Shown here one piece after another: positions 50,913 to 59,466 of a stretch of 64,000 bases of DNA. The translations under genes and the position numbers were made by a program. Where the stretch lies: the NCBI RefSeq assembly GCF_007830595.1, contig NZ_VLLD01000011.1; one strand, written 5' to 3'. This DNA comes from Treponema_B putidum. Its GTDB lineage: Bacteria > Spirochaetota > Spirochaetia > Treponematales > Treponemataceae. The notes below the pieces were generated by a model. The model worked only from the letters and a program-made list of their open reading frames with translations. It ran no database searches and was not told the DNA's origin. Position 1 is the first letter of the stretch; every line of letters begins with the position of its first letter.

Positions 50913-52265
50913 ATGGAAGATCATAAAATTTCAATGGAAAAAATTGTAAGTCTTTGTAAAAGAAGAGGATTTGTTTTTCAGTCATCCGAAATTTATGGAG
51001 GGCAAAACGGTGCATGGGATTACGGCCCCTTGGGGATAGAGTTAAAAAATAATGTTTCCCGTGCTTGGTGGAAAGAGATGACCCAACTTCATGACAATAT
51101 CGTAGGGCTGGATGCTGCAATTTTGATGCATCCCCGTACATGGGAGGCTTCCGGCCATGTTGAAAATTTTACCGATCCTTTGGTCGATTGCAAAAAATGT
51201 AAATCCCGTTTTAGGGCAGATCATTTACCTCCTGAAAACCTTGAAAAAAGAATTTGTCCCGATTGCGGCGGCGAGCTCACCGATACCAGAAAATTCAATC
51301 TTATGTTTAAAACTCACATCGGCCCCACAGACGATAATTCAAGCGTTATCTATCTTCGCCCCGAAACTGCCCAAGGCATTTATGTAAACTATAAAAATAT
51401 TATCCAGTCAAATCGAATGAAGATTCCATTCGGTATTGCCCAAATCGGAAAGGCTTTTAGAAACGAAATTGTTACAAAAAACTTTATTTTTAGAACCTGC
51501 GAATTTGAACAGATGGAGATGCAGTTTTTTGTAAAGCCCGGAACTGATGACGAGTGGTTCAACTATTGGAAAAAACAACGCTGGGCTTTCTATGAAAAGT
51601 ACGGGGTAAGAACAAATAAACTTCAATGGCATCAGCACGGCAAAGATGAGCTTGCGCATTATGCAAAAGATGCTTATGATATTGAATACGAATTCCCGAT
51701 GGGCTTTAAGGAGCTTGAAGGTGTTCACAACCGTACAAACTATGACCTTACACGTCATACCGAGTATTCCGGCAAAGATATGCAATACATTGATCAAGAT
51801 AACGGAAATGAAAAATATATTCCGTACATAATTGAAACTTCGGCAGGTCTAACACGGAATGTTCTTATGTTTATTTGCGATGCCTACGATGAAGAAAAGG
51901 TTGCAGATAAGGGAAACGATGATGACTGGAGAACCGTATTACACTTTCATCCTAATATTGCCCCTATAACCGTAGCTGTTCTTCCTTTGATGAAAAAAGA
52001 CGGGCTTGCTGAATTGGCCGAAGAAATTCGAAATGAGCTTAAAGAGGAATTTAAAACCGACTATGACCAGTCAGGAGCTATCGGAAAAAGATACCGCCGT
52101 CAGGATGAGGTCGGAACTCCTTTTTGTGTAACTGTAGATTATGATTCAAAAGAAGACAATACGGTTACCTTGCGCTTTAGAGATTCTATGGAACAAGTTA
52201 GAATTCCCAGAACCGAATTAATTGCAAGAATAAAGACTGAAATTAAAAACTATAAAAGAGTATAG
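50913..52265 (+). CDS. glyQS: glycyl-tRNA synthetase, single-chain type
   Basis: The 450-residue class II synthetase has the homodimeric GlyRS motifs FVFQSSEIYGGQNGAWDYGP, the two-CxxC zinc region (CKKCKSR and CPDCGGEL), motif 2 FRNEIVTKNFIFRTCEFEQM, and an anticodon-binding tail APITVAVLPL. It is the alpha2 (archaeal/eukaryal-like) form. AGGAGA lies 10 bases before ATG. A CDP-alcohol phosphotransferase gene follows after 15 bases. Confidence 0.96.
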   Translation: MEDHKISMEKIVSLCKRRGFVFQSSEIYGGQNGAWDYGPLGIELKNNVSRAWWKEMTQLHDNIVGLDAAILMHPRTWEASGHVENFTDPLVDCKKCKSRFRADHLPPENLEKRICPDCGGELTDTRKFNLMFKTHIGPTDDNSSVIYLRPETAQGIYVNYKNIIQSNRMKIPFGIAQIGKAFRNEIVTKNFIFRTCEFEQMEMQFFVKPGTDDEWFNYWKKQRWAFYEKYGVRTNKLQWHQHGKDELAHYAKDAYDIEYEFPMGFKELEGVHNRTNYDLTRHTEYSGKDMQYIDQDNGNEKYIPYIIETSAGLTRNVLMFICDAYDEEKVADKGNDDDWRTVLHFHPNIAPITVAVLPLMKKDGLAELAEEIRNELKEEFKTDYDQSGAIGKRYRRQDEVGTPFCVTVDYDSKEDNTVTLRFRDSMEQVRIPRTELIARIKTEIKNYKRV

Positions 52266-52280
52266 TAAAAAGAGCAGAAA

Positions 52281-53282
52281 ATGGAAAACTACTCCTACAG
52301 TGCAGAGGACAAGTCATTACTTACGCCTCTGCTCTATAAATATTTTGTATTTCCCCTTGTAAGAATTTTACCTGAATCGATTCCGGCAAATATAATAACG
52401 GTATTTTCAAACAGTTTTATACTTATTTCTTTTTTTATTGCCTATATAAATTATCTGCAGGATACGTATAAATTTTTGTGGCTCATACCGGTTTTGTGTT
52501 GGTCATATATTGTAGGGGACTGTTCGGATGGTGTGCAGGCAAGACGGACAAAAACAGGGTCTCCATTGGGAGAGTATCTTGATCATTTTTTGGATAGCTT
52601 TGTTACGGGATTTCTTACCGGCATTTTAATGCTTTGCTTTAGAGTTACAAATCCTATTTTGCTTTTTTGTGTATATCAGTTTTTATATTTGGGACAAATA
52701 GGAACATTTTGGGGCCGTTTTAAAAACGGGGTGATGCAGTTTGCTGCTTTTAGTACGAGTGAAGGAATTATGGCGATTTCCCTCATGTCGGCTCTTGCCT
52801 CTGTAGGTTTTATACGTGAAGCAAGCGTAAAAAATATTTTGTTCGGTGTTAGTATTCCATACATAATTATTTTTGCAGGTTTTGGAGCGGCTTGGTTTAC
52901 GGGTTTAACTGAGATTTTTAAAACTAAGAGGTACAGTATACGTTTATTTTTGCATATCGTTTTTTCAGCTTTAATAGGGGCGGTTTTAGTTTGGTATGTA
53001 AAAGCTTCAATATTTACACAAACTGTAATTATTACATTTTATAATGTTCTGTTTATTCAATCGGTACTATCGGCTACGGCAGAAAAATTAAAAGAATCTT
53101 TTCCGGATTTTTTAGTGCCTTTAAGTTGTCTTCTTTATTTTATTTTTTTTGAATATAGTATTATTATTTCAATTATTCAAGGTTCATATCTTTTAGTTAG
53201 AATAGTAATAAGATTTTTAATATTTTTTAAAAAATATAAACATTGTTGGTATTGGAAAAATCCTCTCCCTACAAAAAAATAA
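52281..53282 (+). CDS. CDP-alcohol phosphatidyltransferase family membrane protein
   Basis: The 333-residue protein has about eight membrane helices. The CDP-alcohol signature is present: CSDGVQARRTKTGSP followed by GEYLDHFLD (pattern D-G-x2-A-R-x8-G-x3-D-x3-D). Such enzymes transfer a phospho-alcohol from CDP-alcohol to a lipid acceptor. The length and helix number recall choline/ethanolamine phosphotransferases; treponemes make phosphatidylcholine this way. The actual alcohol is not determined here. Confidence 0.8.
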   Translation: MENYSYSAEDKSLLTPLLYKYFVFPLVRILPESIPANIITVFSNSFILISFFIAYINYLQDTYKFLWLIPVLCWSYIVGDCSDGVQARRTKTGSPLGEYLDHFLDSFVTGFLTGILMLCFRVTNPILLFCVYQFLYLGQIGTFWGRFKNGVMQFAAFSTSEGIMAISLMSALASVGFIREASVKNILFGVSIPYIIIFAGFGAAWFTGLTEIFKTKRYSIRLFLHIVFSALIGAVLVWYVKASIFTQTVIITFYNVLFIQSVLSATAEKLKESFPDFLVPLSCLLYFIFFEYSIIISIIQGSYLLVRIVIRFLIFFKKYKHCWYWKNPLPTKK

Positions 53283-53337
53283 ATAAAAATGCTTTTAAGG
53301 TATTGACAAAATCCTGATAAAATAGCAAGGTATACCT

Positions 53338-53907
53338 ATGGTTGGTCAGATATTTAATGATGAATTTTTAATGTCTCCTGAGATAAAAGATATAGCAGTG
53401 TTTGAAATCCCGAAGTTTATAGATGCTGCAGATGATGAAGTGGTCTCATCAGCTTTGAAAATCTCCAAGGCTTTTGGCCGATCAGCATCTTTTGAAATTT
53501 ACACGGATGAGACCAAGACAGATTCAGAAAAAAACTTGATAGAAAGTTTTATGAAAAATATCCGGCTTCTTGTTCAAAAAACATGGGTTGAAAAAGATGA
53601 TGAAGAATGTAAAGAAGATACCTTGTATAGAATAAATTCTTTATGTGAAAAATTGACTATATCTGAAAAACCTTCCGTCTATAAAGAATCATTTGATGAG
53701 TGTTTTGCAATTTTGCAAGATGTGGTTGCTCTTCTTTTCGGAGATATGGTAAAGGCAGATTCTTTTGTAGAATATGCTTTTCGTATAGACCCTGCTTTCG
53801 GTTTTTTTTGGTATTATGTTACACGCCTTTCAAAGGTTGAAATTATTTCCGATGTAAAAGCTAGGTATGCCGTTTTGCTTGCGATGTTCTTTTTGGCAAA
53901 TTTTTAA
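53338..53907 (+). CDS. conserved hypothetical protein
   Basis: The 189-residue soluble protein is rich in acidic residues, with an N-terminal IKDIAVFEIPKF and a C-terminal YAFRIDPAFGFFWYYVTRL. Predicted helices dominate; no catalytic motif is recognised. There is no signal peptide or membrane helix. The ATG has an AAGGT-type ribosome site. It follows the phosphotransferase by 55 bases. Confidence 0.6.
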   Translation: MVGQIFNDEFLMSPEIKDIAVFEIPKFIDAADDEVVSSALKISKAFGRSASFEIYTDETKTDSEKNLIESFMKNIRLLVQKTWVEKDDEECKEDTLYRINSLCEKLTISEKPSVYKESFDECFAILQDVVALLFGDMVKADSFVEYAFRIDPAFGFFWYYVTRLSKVEIISDVKARYAVLLAMFFLANF

Positions 53908-53939
53908 AATAAGCTCTTTTGAATTTTCAATTGTTATTT

Positions 53940-54839
53940 CTAAAAATATGAGATTCTAAAATCACATGATTCGGTAAATCCTATTTTTTTGTACATTTGC
54001 CTCGCAGCCGAGTTTTTAATTTTTACAAAGAGGGCACATTTTTTTTTATATTGAAAACAGTCGTTTACGAGCATCATCATATTGGCTGTTCCGACCCCCT
54101 TGTTCCGGTACTCAGGAATTGTAAAAACTCCGCCTATTTGGTTCCAGTTAAAACCTGAAGCGTTTATTCCGGCCTTTGAGATATATCGGCCGTTCTTTTT
54201 TACTGCATATAGAGCATGGCTGTTTATTCTTTTTTTTAATAGCTTTAAGCATGATTCATAAGAGGCTTTTACTCCGGGTGCTAAAACCTCCGATTCATTG
54301 TAATCTATTTCCATTGGGCAAAGAATTTCCGCATCTTCGATAGGAGGTTTTAAAAACTCTAAGGTTGACTTTAAATTATGGGAGGCTTTCATACAAAAGC
54401 CGTTTGTTTGATTCGGCTTATTTTCACTTAGAGTAAGAAGTTTATAGTTTTCAAATCTGGCCGGTACAAGAGATAGGCTTTGTTTTATTAGTTTTTCCAA
54501 ATAAATGGAAGTGTTTTTTTCTCCCATTACTGAAAGCGGTTCTGCTTGTTTTAAAAAAATATTTTTGATATATTCTGCAATATCGTCAGTAATTTCTTTA
54601 GTAAAACAATGGAGCAAAACGCCGTGGGCTGCCAATAGCAAAACACCTATAAATTCTTTATCTCTTGAAAAAAAAGCTTCGGCTTTTATAAAGGTAAAAA
54701 AATCTTGATCAGTATCAAAAAATCTTTTTTGCTTTTTCAGACATTCGGTAAGGTTTACACAGAGGTGTTCATGGGGAAGAATCAGGTTTATAAACTTGTC
54801 TATATTTTTTTTTGTGAGCGGTACATGAAAAAAAATCAT
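53940..54839 (-). CDS. GNAT-family acetyltransferase
   Basis: In the 299-residue protein the last 110 residues form a GNAT domain: VFTIPEYRNKGVGTANMMM (acetyl-CoA loop R-x2-G-x-G) and NSAARQMYKKIGF. The first 190 residues have no clear family. It starts 10 bases downstream of the GH3 gene, so it is in the same operon; a link to amino-sugar handling is possible. Confidence 0.8.
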   Translation of the reverse strand: MIFFHVPLTKKNIDKFINLILPHEHLCVNLTECLKKQKRFFDTDQDFFTFIKAEAFFSRDKEFIGVLLLAAHGVLLHCFTKEITDDIAEYIKNIFLKQAEPLSVMGEKNTSIYLEKLIKQSLSLVPARFENYKLLTLSENKPNQTNGFCMKASHNLKSTLEFLKPPIEDAEILCPMEIDYNESEVLAPGVKASYESCLKLLKKRINSHALYAVKKNGRYISKAGINASGFNWNQIGGVFTIPEYRNKGVGTANMMMLVNDCFQYKKKCALFVKIKNSAARQMYKKIGFTESCDFRISYF

Positions 54840-54849
54840 TTAGGTGTTC

Positions 54850-56523
54850 CTATTTTATTCCCGAAATAGGTAATTTTCCGTTAGGGGTGAAGTCGCCGCA
54901 GAGAGCCCCGAAGGCCGCGGTAAAGGAAGCCGGTGAATAGCTATAAATGGCGATTGCCGTTTGGGCATCAGGCACCTTCGCCAAAAATGCAGGAGATAGA
55001 ACTGAGATAATGATGTATTTTTTCTTAGGGTATTTACTCATTATTTTTTGTAAAACACTTAAAGAATATTTGTCGGACAGGCAAAATATAATTGTATCAA
55101 AGTTTTGTACATGGTAATAGGCGGAATCGACTTCTATTATTTTTGCTTTTGGAAAACGTTTTAAACCGTATTTAAAAAAATCTTTATAGTCAGAGACAAG
55201 AAGAATATCTCCATTTTCTTCAGGCTTAAAAGGGATATCGGCATCCCGAACTATTGTGGTGGAACGGCCTGCTAAACTTAAAAAGAATTTTTGACCTTCT
55301 TTGTCGGGAATTCTTTCATCCAGTTTTTCCATATCAGGTATAATGGGAACATGATTGCTGCTTTTAAAATATTTTAATTTTTCAAGCAAAATACGAAAAG
55401 CCGCATCTTTTACTCTATCTTTAAATTGGGGTTCGTCTTTCATAGCCTTAATATTATCCTTCCAAAAGGCTTGATAATGCCGCGGTGTTGTAGAAGATTC
55501 AATGATGTCATTTCCTGCTTCAAGAGCTAACTTTACGGCCTTTGCAATTCCGCCTGCAAAATTCATAGCTCCATGCATCATCATATCATCGGTAATTATA
55601 AGTCCCTTAAAGCCCAGTTCGCCTCTAAGTATGTCCATTAAAAGATATTTGGAAAATGTTGCCGGTTCTCCATTAGGTAAAATTGATGAAAAGTTTAAGT
55701 GCCCTGTCATAATTGCGGGTACATCCGCATCTATTAGATACTTAAAGGGAATCAGCTCTCTGTTGCGGAATGTTTCTTCGGATATGTCGATTTTAGGCAG
55801 ACGGCCGTGACTGTCGATGCTGGTATCTCCGTGACCCGGAAAATGCTTTGCTGTTGTAAGAACGCCTGCAGCCCTGCTTCCTCTAACAAAGGCTGCTCCT
55901 AGTATTCCTGCGGCATGAGGGGAGTCTCCAAAGGAGCGTGGGCCTATTATTGATGAGTCATGATCCGTTAAAAGGTCTACTGCCGGTGCAAAGTTTAGGT
56001 TTATGCCGAGAGCACTTATTTCGCGGGAAATATAATAACCTGAATAGTAAGAATCTTGAGGTATGCCTGACGCTCCTATTGCAAGATTTCCGGGCGTTTC
56101 CGAGGTTAGGCCTTTTACATGTCTAACCCAGCCTCCTTCTTGATCCGTTGCTACAAAAAGAGGAATACCGAATCTGCCCTCAAGAGATTTTTTTTGTAAA
56201 ATGGAAATAGATTTAGCAAGTTTGCGGGAGTCTCCCGTATTCCAGCCGAAGACCTTGATGCTGCCCAGCCCCGATTCTTCAATCCATGAAAAGAGTAAGT
56301 CCCCCGGATCTTGACCTGCCCACCCGAACATAAAGGTTTGAGCTAAAAGTTCCTCATCGGTCATGTTGTCGATTATTTCGGCCGCCAGTTTTTCATTCGG
56401 CACATTATCATAAAAATTCGGCAGTTTTTTTGCTGCCGGATTGGAATTCAAATTAAGCAATAATAAAAAAATATAAATAAAAAACAAAATATTTTTTTTT
56501 AAATTTGAGCCTTTTATTTTCAT
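54850..56523 (-). CDS. nagZ: beta-N-acetylhexosaminidase, GH3 family (secreted)
   Basis: The 557-residue protein has an N-terminal hydrophobic signal (ILFFIYIFLLLLNLN). The GH3 domain has FGIPLFVATDQEGGWVRH, AKHFPGHGDTSIDSH (catalytic His/Asp pair of NagZ type) and LIITDDMMMHGA (nucleophile Asp). A second alpha/beta domain fills the C-terminus. It cleaves GlcNAc from peptidoglycan fragments or glycans and likely works outside the cytoplasm. It is followed closely by a GNAT gene and preceded by a hypothetical gene. Confidence 0.88.
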   Translation of the reverse strand: MKIKGSNLKKNILFFIYIFLLLLNLNSNPAAKKLPNFYDNVPNEKLAAEIIDNMTDEELLAQTFMFGWAGQDPGDLLFSWIEESGLGSIKVFGWNTGDSRKLAKSISILQKKSLEGRFGIPLFVATDQEGGWVRHVKGLTSETPGNLAIGASGIPQDSYYSGYYISREISALGINLNFAPAVDLLTDHDSSIIGPRSFGDSPHAAGILGAAFVRGSRAAGVLTTAKHFPGHGDTSIDSHGRLPKIDISEETFRNRELIPFKYLIDADVPAIMTGHLNFSSILPNGEPATFSKYLLMDILRGELGFKGLIITDDMMMHGAMNFAGGIAKAVKLALEAGNDIIESSTTPRHYQAFWKDNIKAMKDEPQFKDRVKDAAFRILLEKLKYFKSSNHVPIIPDMEKLDERIPDKEGQKFFLSLAGRSTTIVRDADIPFKPEENGDILLVSDYKDFFKYGLKRFPKAKIIEVDSAYYHVQNFDTIIFCLSDKYSLSVLQKIMSKYPKKKYIIISVLSPAFLAKVPDAQTAIAIYSYSPASFTAAFGALCGDFTPNGKLPISGIK

Positions 56524-56531
56524 AAGTTTGT

Positions 56532-56990
56532 TTATTCCAGCCAGTAAACCTTATCCGGCGCTTTTTCCGTAAGGAAAAAATTTTCATATCGATTTGATGA
56601 TTCTACACGAACATCATCGGGGAAATATGTTGAATGCAAAAACCAAACAACATCTAAAATGTCTCCAAAAGAGTCTGAACATGAATACCTGTAATAAAGC
56701 TCTATATCATCATCTTCTAATATTTTTCTTCTTTCGGGATCGGTTTTGGTATCGGGGTCTATGGCTTCCCGGATATTGCTTCGTAAGCCTCCATACCATG
56801 CATGTGTTACCGACAAAAGATTAAGACGTTTTTCTTTGTCCATTTTATAAAGTTCATAGACTCCCGACATTGCGGGAACGGCACGGTTAATCTTGTACTT
56901 ATCAGCCTTAGTAAGAGGCGACCATGTGAGAATGTAGTGAGGCTGATTTTTAAACATCTTCTTTATAATTACAGGTTCCATTTCAAACAT
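56532..56990 (-). CDS. conserved hypothetical protein
   Basis: The 152-residue protein (147 or so if an inner ATG for MEPVII is used) has ILTWSPLTKADKYKINRAVP and a C-terminal DDVRVESSNRYENFF. It has no signal or membrane helix and no known motif. It leads a minus-strand operon with nagZ (8 bases downstream) and the GNAT gene. Confidence 0.6.
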   Translation of the reverse strand: MFEMEPVIIKKMFKNQPHYILTWSPLTKADKYKINRAVPAMSGVYELYKMDKEKRLNLLSVTHAWYGGLRSNIREAIDPDTKTDPERRKILEDDDIELYYRYSCSDSFGDILDVVWFLHSTYFPDDVRVESSNRYENFFLTEKAPDKVYWLE

Positions 56991-57032
56991 TGAGGCATTA
57001 TACTATTTTTTTATTAAAATTGCTATAAGGCC

Positions 57033-57061
57033 TTGTCAAAGTTTGTATTTTTTGATATACT
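57033..57061 (+). promoter_or_regulatory. promoter of tRNA-Cys
   Basis: TTGTCA (57033-57038), a 17-base spacer and TATACT (57056-57061) lie just upstream of the tRNA, giving a start near 57068. Confidence 0.75.
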
Positions 57062-57072
57062 GTCAACACTTC

Positions 57073-57144
57073 GGCGCCGTACCCAAGTGGTAAGGGACAG
57101 GTCTGCAAAACCTTCATTCATCAGTTCGATTCTGATCGGCGCCT
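57073..57144 (+). tRNA. tRNA-Cys (anticodon GCA)
   Basis: A 72-base cloverleaf: acceptor arms GGCGCCG (57073-57079) and CGGCGCC (57137-57143), a CCC/GGG D-stem, an anticodon loop CTGCAAA giving anticodon GCA, and a T-arm ATCAG-TTCGATT-CTGAT. The discriminator base is T (U73), as required for cysteine. The 27-43 pair is mismatched. The CCA end is not encoded. Confidence 0.95.
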
Positions 57145-57172
57145 TCCCCATTTTTTAGTTTTTTTTCATAAT

Positions 57173-57215
57173 GGGAGCCTCTTCACAGAGGTTCCCCTCC
57201 TTTTTTAATTTTAAG
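57173..57215 (+). terminator. terminator after tRNA-Cys
   Basis: GGGAGCCTC (57173-57181) pairs with GAGGTTCCC (57188-57196) around a 6-base loop, one G-T pair included, followed by a T-run beginning about 57201. Confidence 0.75.
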
Positions 57216-57239
57216 CCCTTTTATATATTTTCCTTTCTT

Positions 57240-58430
57240 TTATTTGATCAGATTAGCAATAAGGGCAGGAACAGTTATAAATGTTCCTATTGAGCTTCCA
57301 AGCGAAGAAAGAATAAAAACAAGAAGAACCTTTGTGATTCTGTTTTTATACCAGCCGGATATTTTTGCTGCATCATTTGTAAGGTTTTCCATATCCCTGA
57401 CTTGCGGCTTTTTTGCCCAAGCCTGTACAAGGCCTGAAATCATGCCTATACCTAAAAGCGGATTTATTGTTGTAAATGGAGCTCCTAAAAATGAAGATAG
57501 AATAGCCAGAGGATGACCAAGGGCGATAATAGCTCCTATCGCTGCAAGCCCTCCGTTCCAGAGAACAAAGGACAAGAGCATTTGCCCTGTTTTTATACCG
57601 CCTCCTTTAATAAAGCCTAGAACAATCAAGCCTATTATAATTATAGGAAATATCCAAGAAGCAATTTTGCTTCCGGTGCTTTTCGGCGGGATTGCCTCAA
57701 TGTCGGAGACATCTGTTGTTTTTGTACCTGCTTCCAATTCTTTTATAAAGCGTTCGGTACCCGGAAGATGGCCTGCACCTAAGACAGCTACAATTTTTTT
57801 TCCGCTGCTTTCCCAAATTTTTGTTGCGAGATAGCGGTCTCTTTCGTCTATTAAAACCCCTTTTATGTTCGGAAGATATTCGGCCATTTCCTGCATCATG
57901 TTGTCCATTGCACTTTGATTCTTTAATTTTTCTATTTCGGCTTCGTCAACTTTTTCGTTTGAAAAGGCGGCACTTAACAGGGTTGCTAAAAGTTTTGACC
58001 TTCCCCAACCCTTATTTTTGGCCCAAGCTCTTTTTAATGTTATGTGAATAGGGCGGTCAACCATTTCGGTTTTTATGTTCAGCTCTTGAGAAACTTCAAT
58101 AGCCGCTTTCATTTCATCGCCCGGCTTTATACCGAGATCGCTTCCGAGTTTTTTTTGAAAAGAGGCAAGAACCAAATTTGCAAGAAGTAAAAAGCCTTTT
58201 CCTTCCCTTAATATTTGGGAAATATTGATTTGCTGCCATGCGTCTTTTGAGGTTAAGGACTTATACCTTGCTTCGTCCAATTCTACACAAACACAATCGG
58301 GGTTTTCTTCCCTAATTGTAGATTCAACATCCTTAATACTTTCTTTAGAAACGTGTGCCGTTCCTAAAAGAATAATTTCGCGGTCTTTTAAAAGAATACG
58401 CTTTAAAGTTTTTTCGTTATTTTCGTCCAC
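57240..58430 (-). CDS. TraB/PrgY-family protein
   Basis: The first 240 residues of this 396-residue protein are the TraB domain: IILLGTAHVSKESIKDV, CVCVELDEARYKSL, VLIDERDRYLATKIW and VAVLGAGHLPGTERF, which hold conserved His and Glu residues. The C-terminal part has four membrane helices. The PrgY member in Enterococcus limits pheromone activity; the bacterial TraB role is otherwise unclear. The start overlaps the DHH gene by 14 bases. Confidence 0.85.
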   Translation of the reverse strand: MDENNEKTLKRILLKDREIILLGTAHVSKESIKDVESTIREENPDCVCVELDEARYKSLTSKDAWQQINISQILREGKGFLLLANLVLASFQKKLGSDLGIKPGDEMKAAIEVSQELNIKTEMVDRPIHITLKRAWAKNKGWGRSKLLATLLSAAFSNEKVDEAEIEKLKNQSAMDNMMQEMAEYLPNIKGVLIDERDRYLATKIWESSGKKIVAVLGAGHLPGTERFIKELEAGTKTTDVSDIEAIPPKSTGSKIASWIFPIIIIGLIVLGFIKGGGIKTGQMLLSFVLWNGGLAAIGAIIALGHPLAILSSFLGAPFTTINPLLGIGMISGLVQAWAKKPQVRDMENLTNDAAKISGWYKNRITKVLLVFILSSLGSSIGTFITVPALIANLIK

Positions 58431-59400
58431 AGTTGTTTCCTTGTTCAGAATGAGCTAACTCAATGATAGAGTTTAAAAATTCGGCTTTACCGCAGTATTT
58501 TGCTGCATCGATTACTCCGCCTGCCATGTGTGCATGACCTCCTCCCGATCCCATATCTTTTACCGCTTCTTGAATTAGATAGCCTGCATCGAGGTTTTTA
58601 TCGCGGCTTCTTGCGGAGAGTTTATATTCAGGGCCGTTTATTTCCATTACAATAACAAAAGAAATATCTTTTATCCAAATTAAAAAATCGGCTACAACCG
58701 ATAAAATAGCTCTTGAGTAGTCTTCACTTAATTCTACAATTAAAAAATTATCTATGCGTAAATAGTTGGTAAAGGCCTGTCCTATTTCTTCAAGGTCACA
58801 GATGTTGATGGTTGTTTTAATCATTTGATAGGTTTTTTGCACATCCGATTTAAAGTAGAGTTCATAATAAGCGTCCAGATCAAGTTTACTTACACTTCTG
58901 GATAGAAAAGCCGTATCCAGCTGTATACCCGCAATCATTGCTGTTGCAGTTACTCTGTCATATTCTTTTCCCGATTCTTTCCAATAGGACCAAATAATGG
59001 AAGAACAGGCTCCGATACCTACCCTTATATCCGTATAAGCTGCCGTAGATTGCATCCTTGCCGGATGGTGATCTATTACGGCCTTTAAGATACCGCCTAC
59101 ATTTTTTACGGTTCCTTTAAAAGGAGAGCCGTCTACAATTATAACTTGGTATTTTTTTAAATCATCAATTTCACCAAGTTTTAAAAGCGGGTAGTCTAAA
59201 TATTCTACAAATTCTATTAAAGATAGACTTTGAATATGGCCGCCGTAAGCAATCTCCACTTTATAGCCGTAACTTTCTAAAAGTTTTAAAAGAGCGTAGG
59301 CAGCCCCTAGGGCATCATGATCGGGAAAATCATGAGTCTGTACAAGTACCGGTTGCTCTTTGTTTAAAACCGAGCAAAGCGTAGAAAATTTTTCTTCCAT
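58417..59400 (-). CDS. DHH-family phosphoesterase
   Basis: The 327-residue protein from the ATG at 59400 (AGGA 8 bases upstream) has DHH motifs HDFPDHDALGAAY, VIIVDGSPF, AVIDHHPARM and a DHHA1 end with GGGHAHMAGGV. This fits the NrnA/oligoribonuclease or pAp-phosphatase-like set, cytoplasmic and manganese-dependent. It sits between two ABC exporter genes and the TraB gene in one operon. Which small substrate it cleaves cannot be read from the sequence. Confidence 0.88.
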   Translation of the reverse strand: MEEKFSTLCSVLNKEQPVLVQTHDFPDHDALGAAYALLKLLESYGYKVEIAYGGHIQSLSLIEFVEYLDYPLLKLGEIDDLKKYQVIIVDGSPFKGTVKNVGGILKAVIDHHPARMQSTAAYTDIRVGIGACSSIIWSYWKESGKEYDRVTATAMIAGIQLDTAFLSRSVSKLDLDAYYELYFKSDVQKTYQMIKTTINICDLEEIGQAFTNYLRIDNFLIVELSEDYSRAILSVVADFLIWIKDISFVIVMEINGPEYKLSARSRDKNLDAGYLIQEAVKDMGSGGGHAHMAGGVIDAAKYCGKAEFLNSIIELAHSEQGNNCGRK

Positions 59401-59466
59401 GAATTTAATCCTAAAATACCGGAACAATATATCACAAAAAAAAGTGTTTTTCAATCGCCTGTGCTT

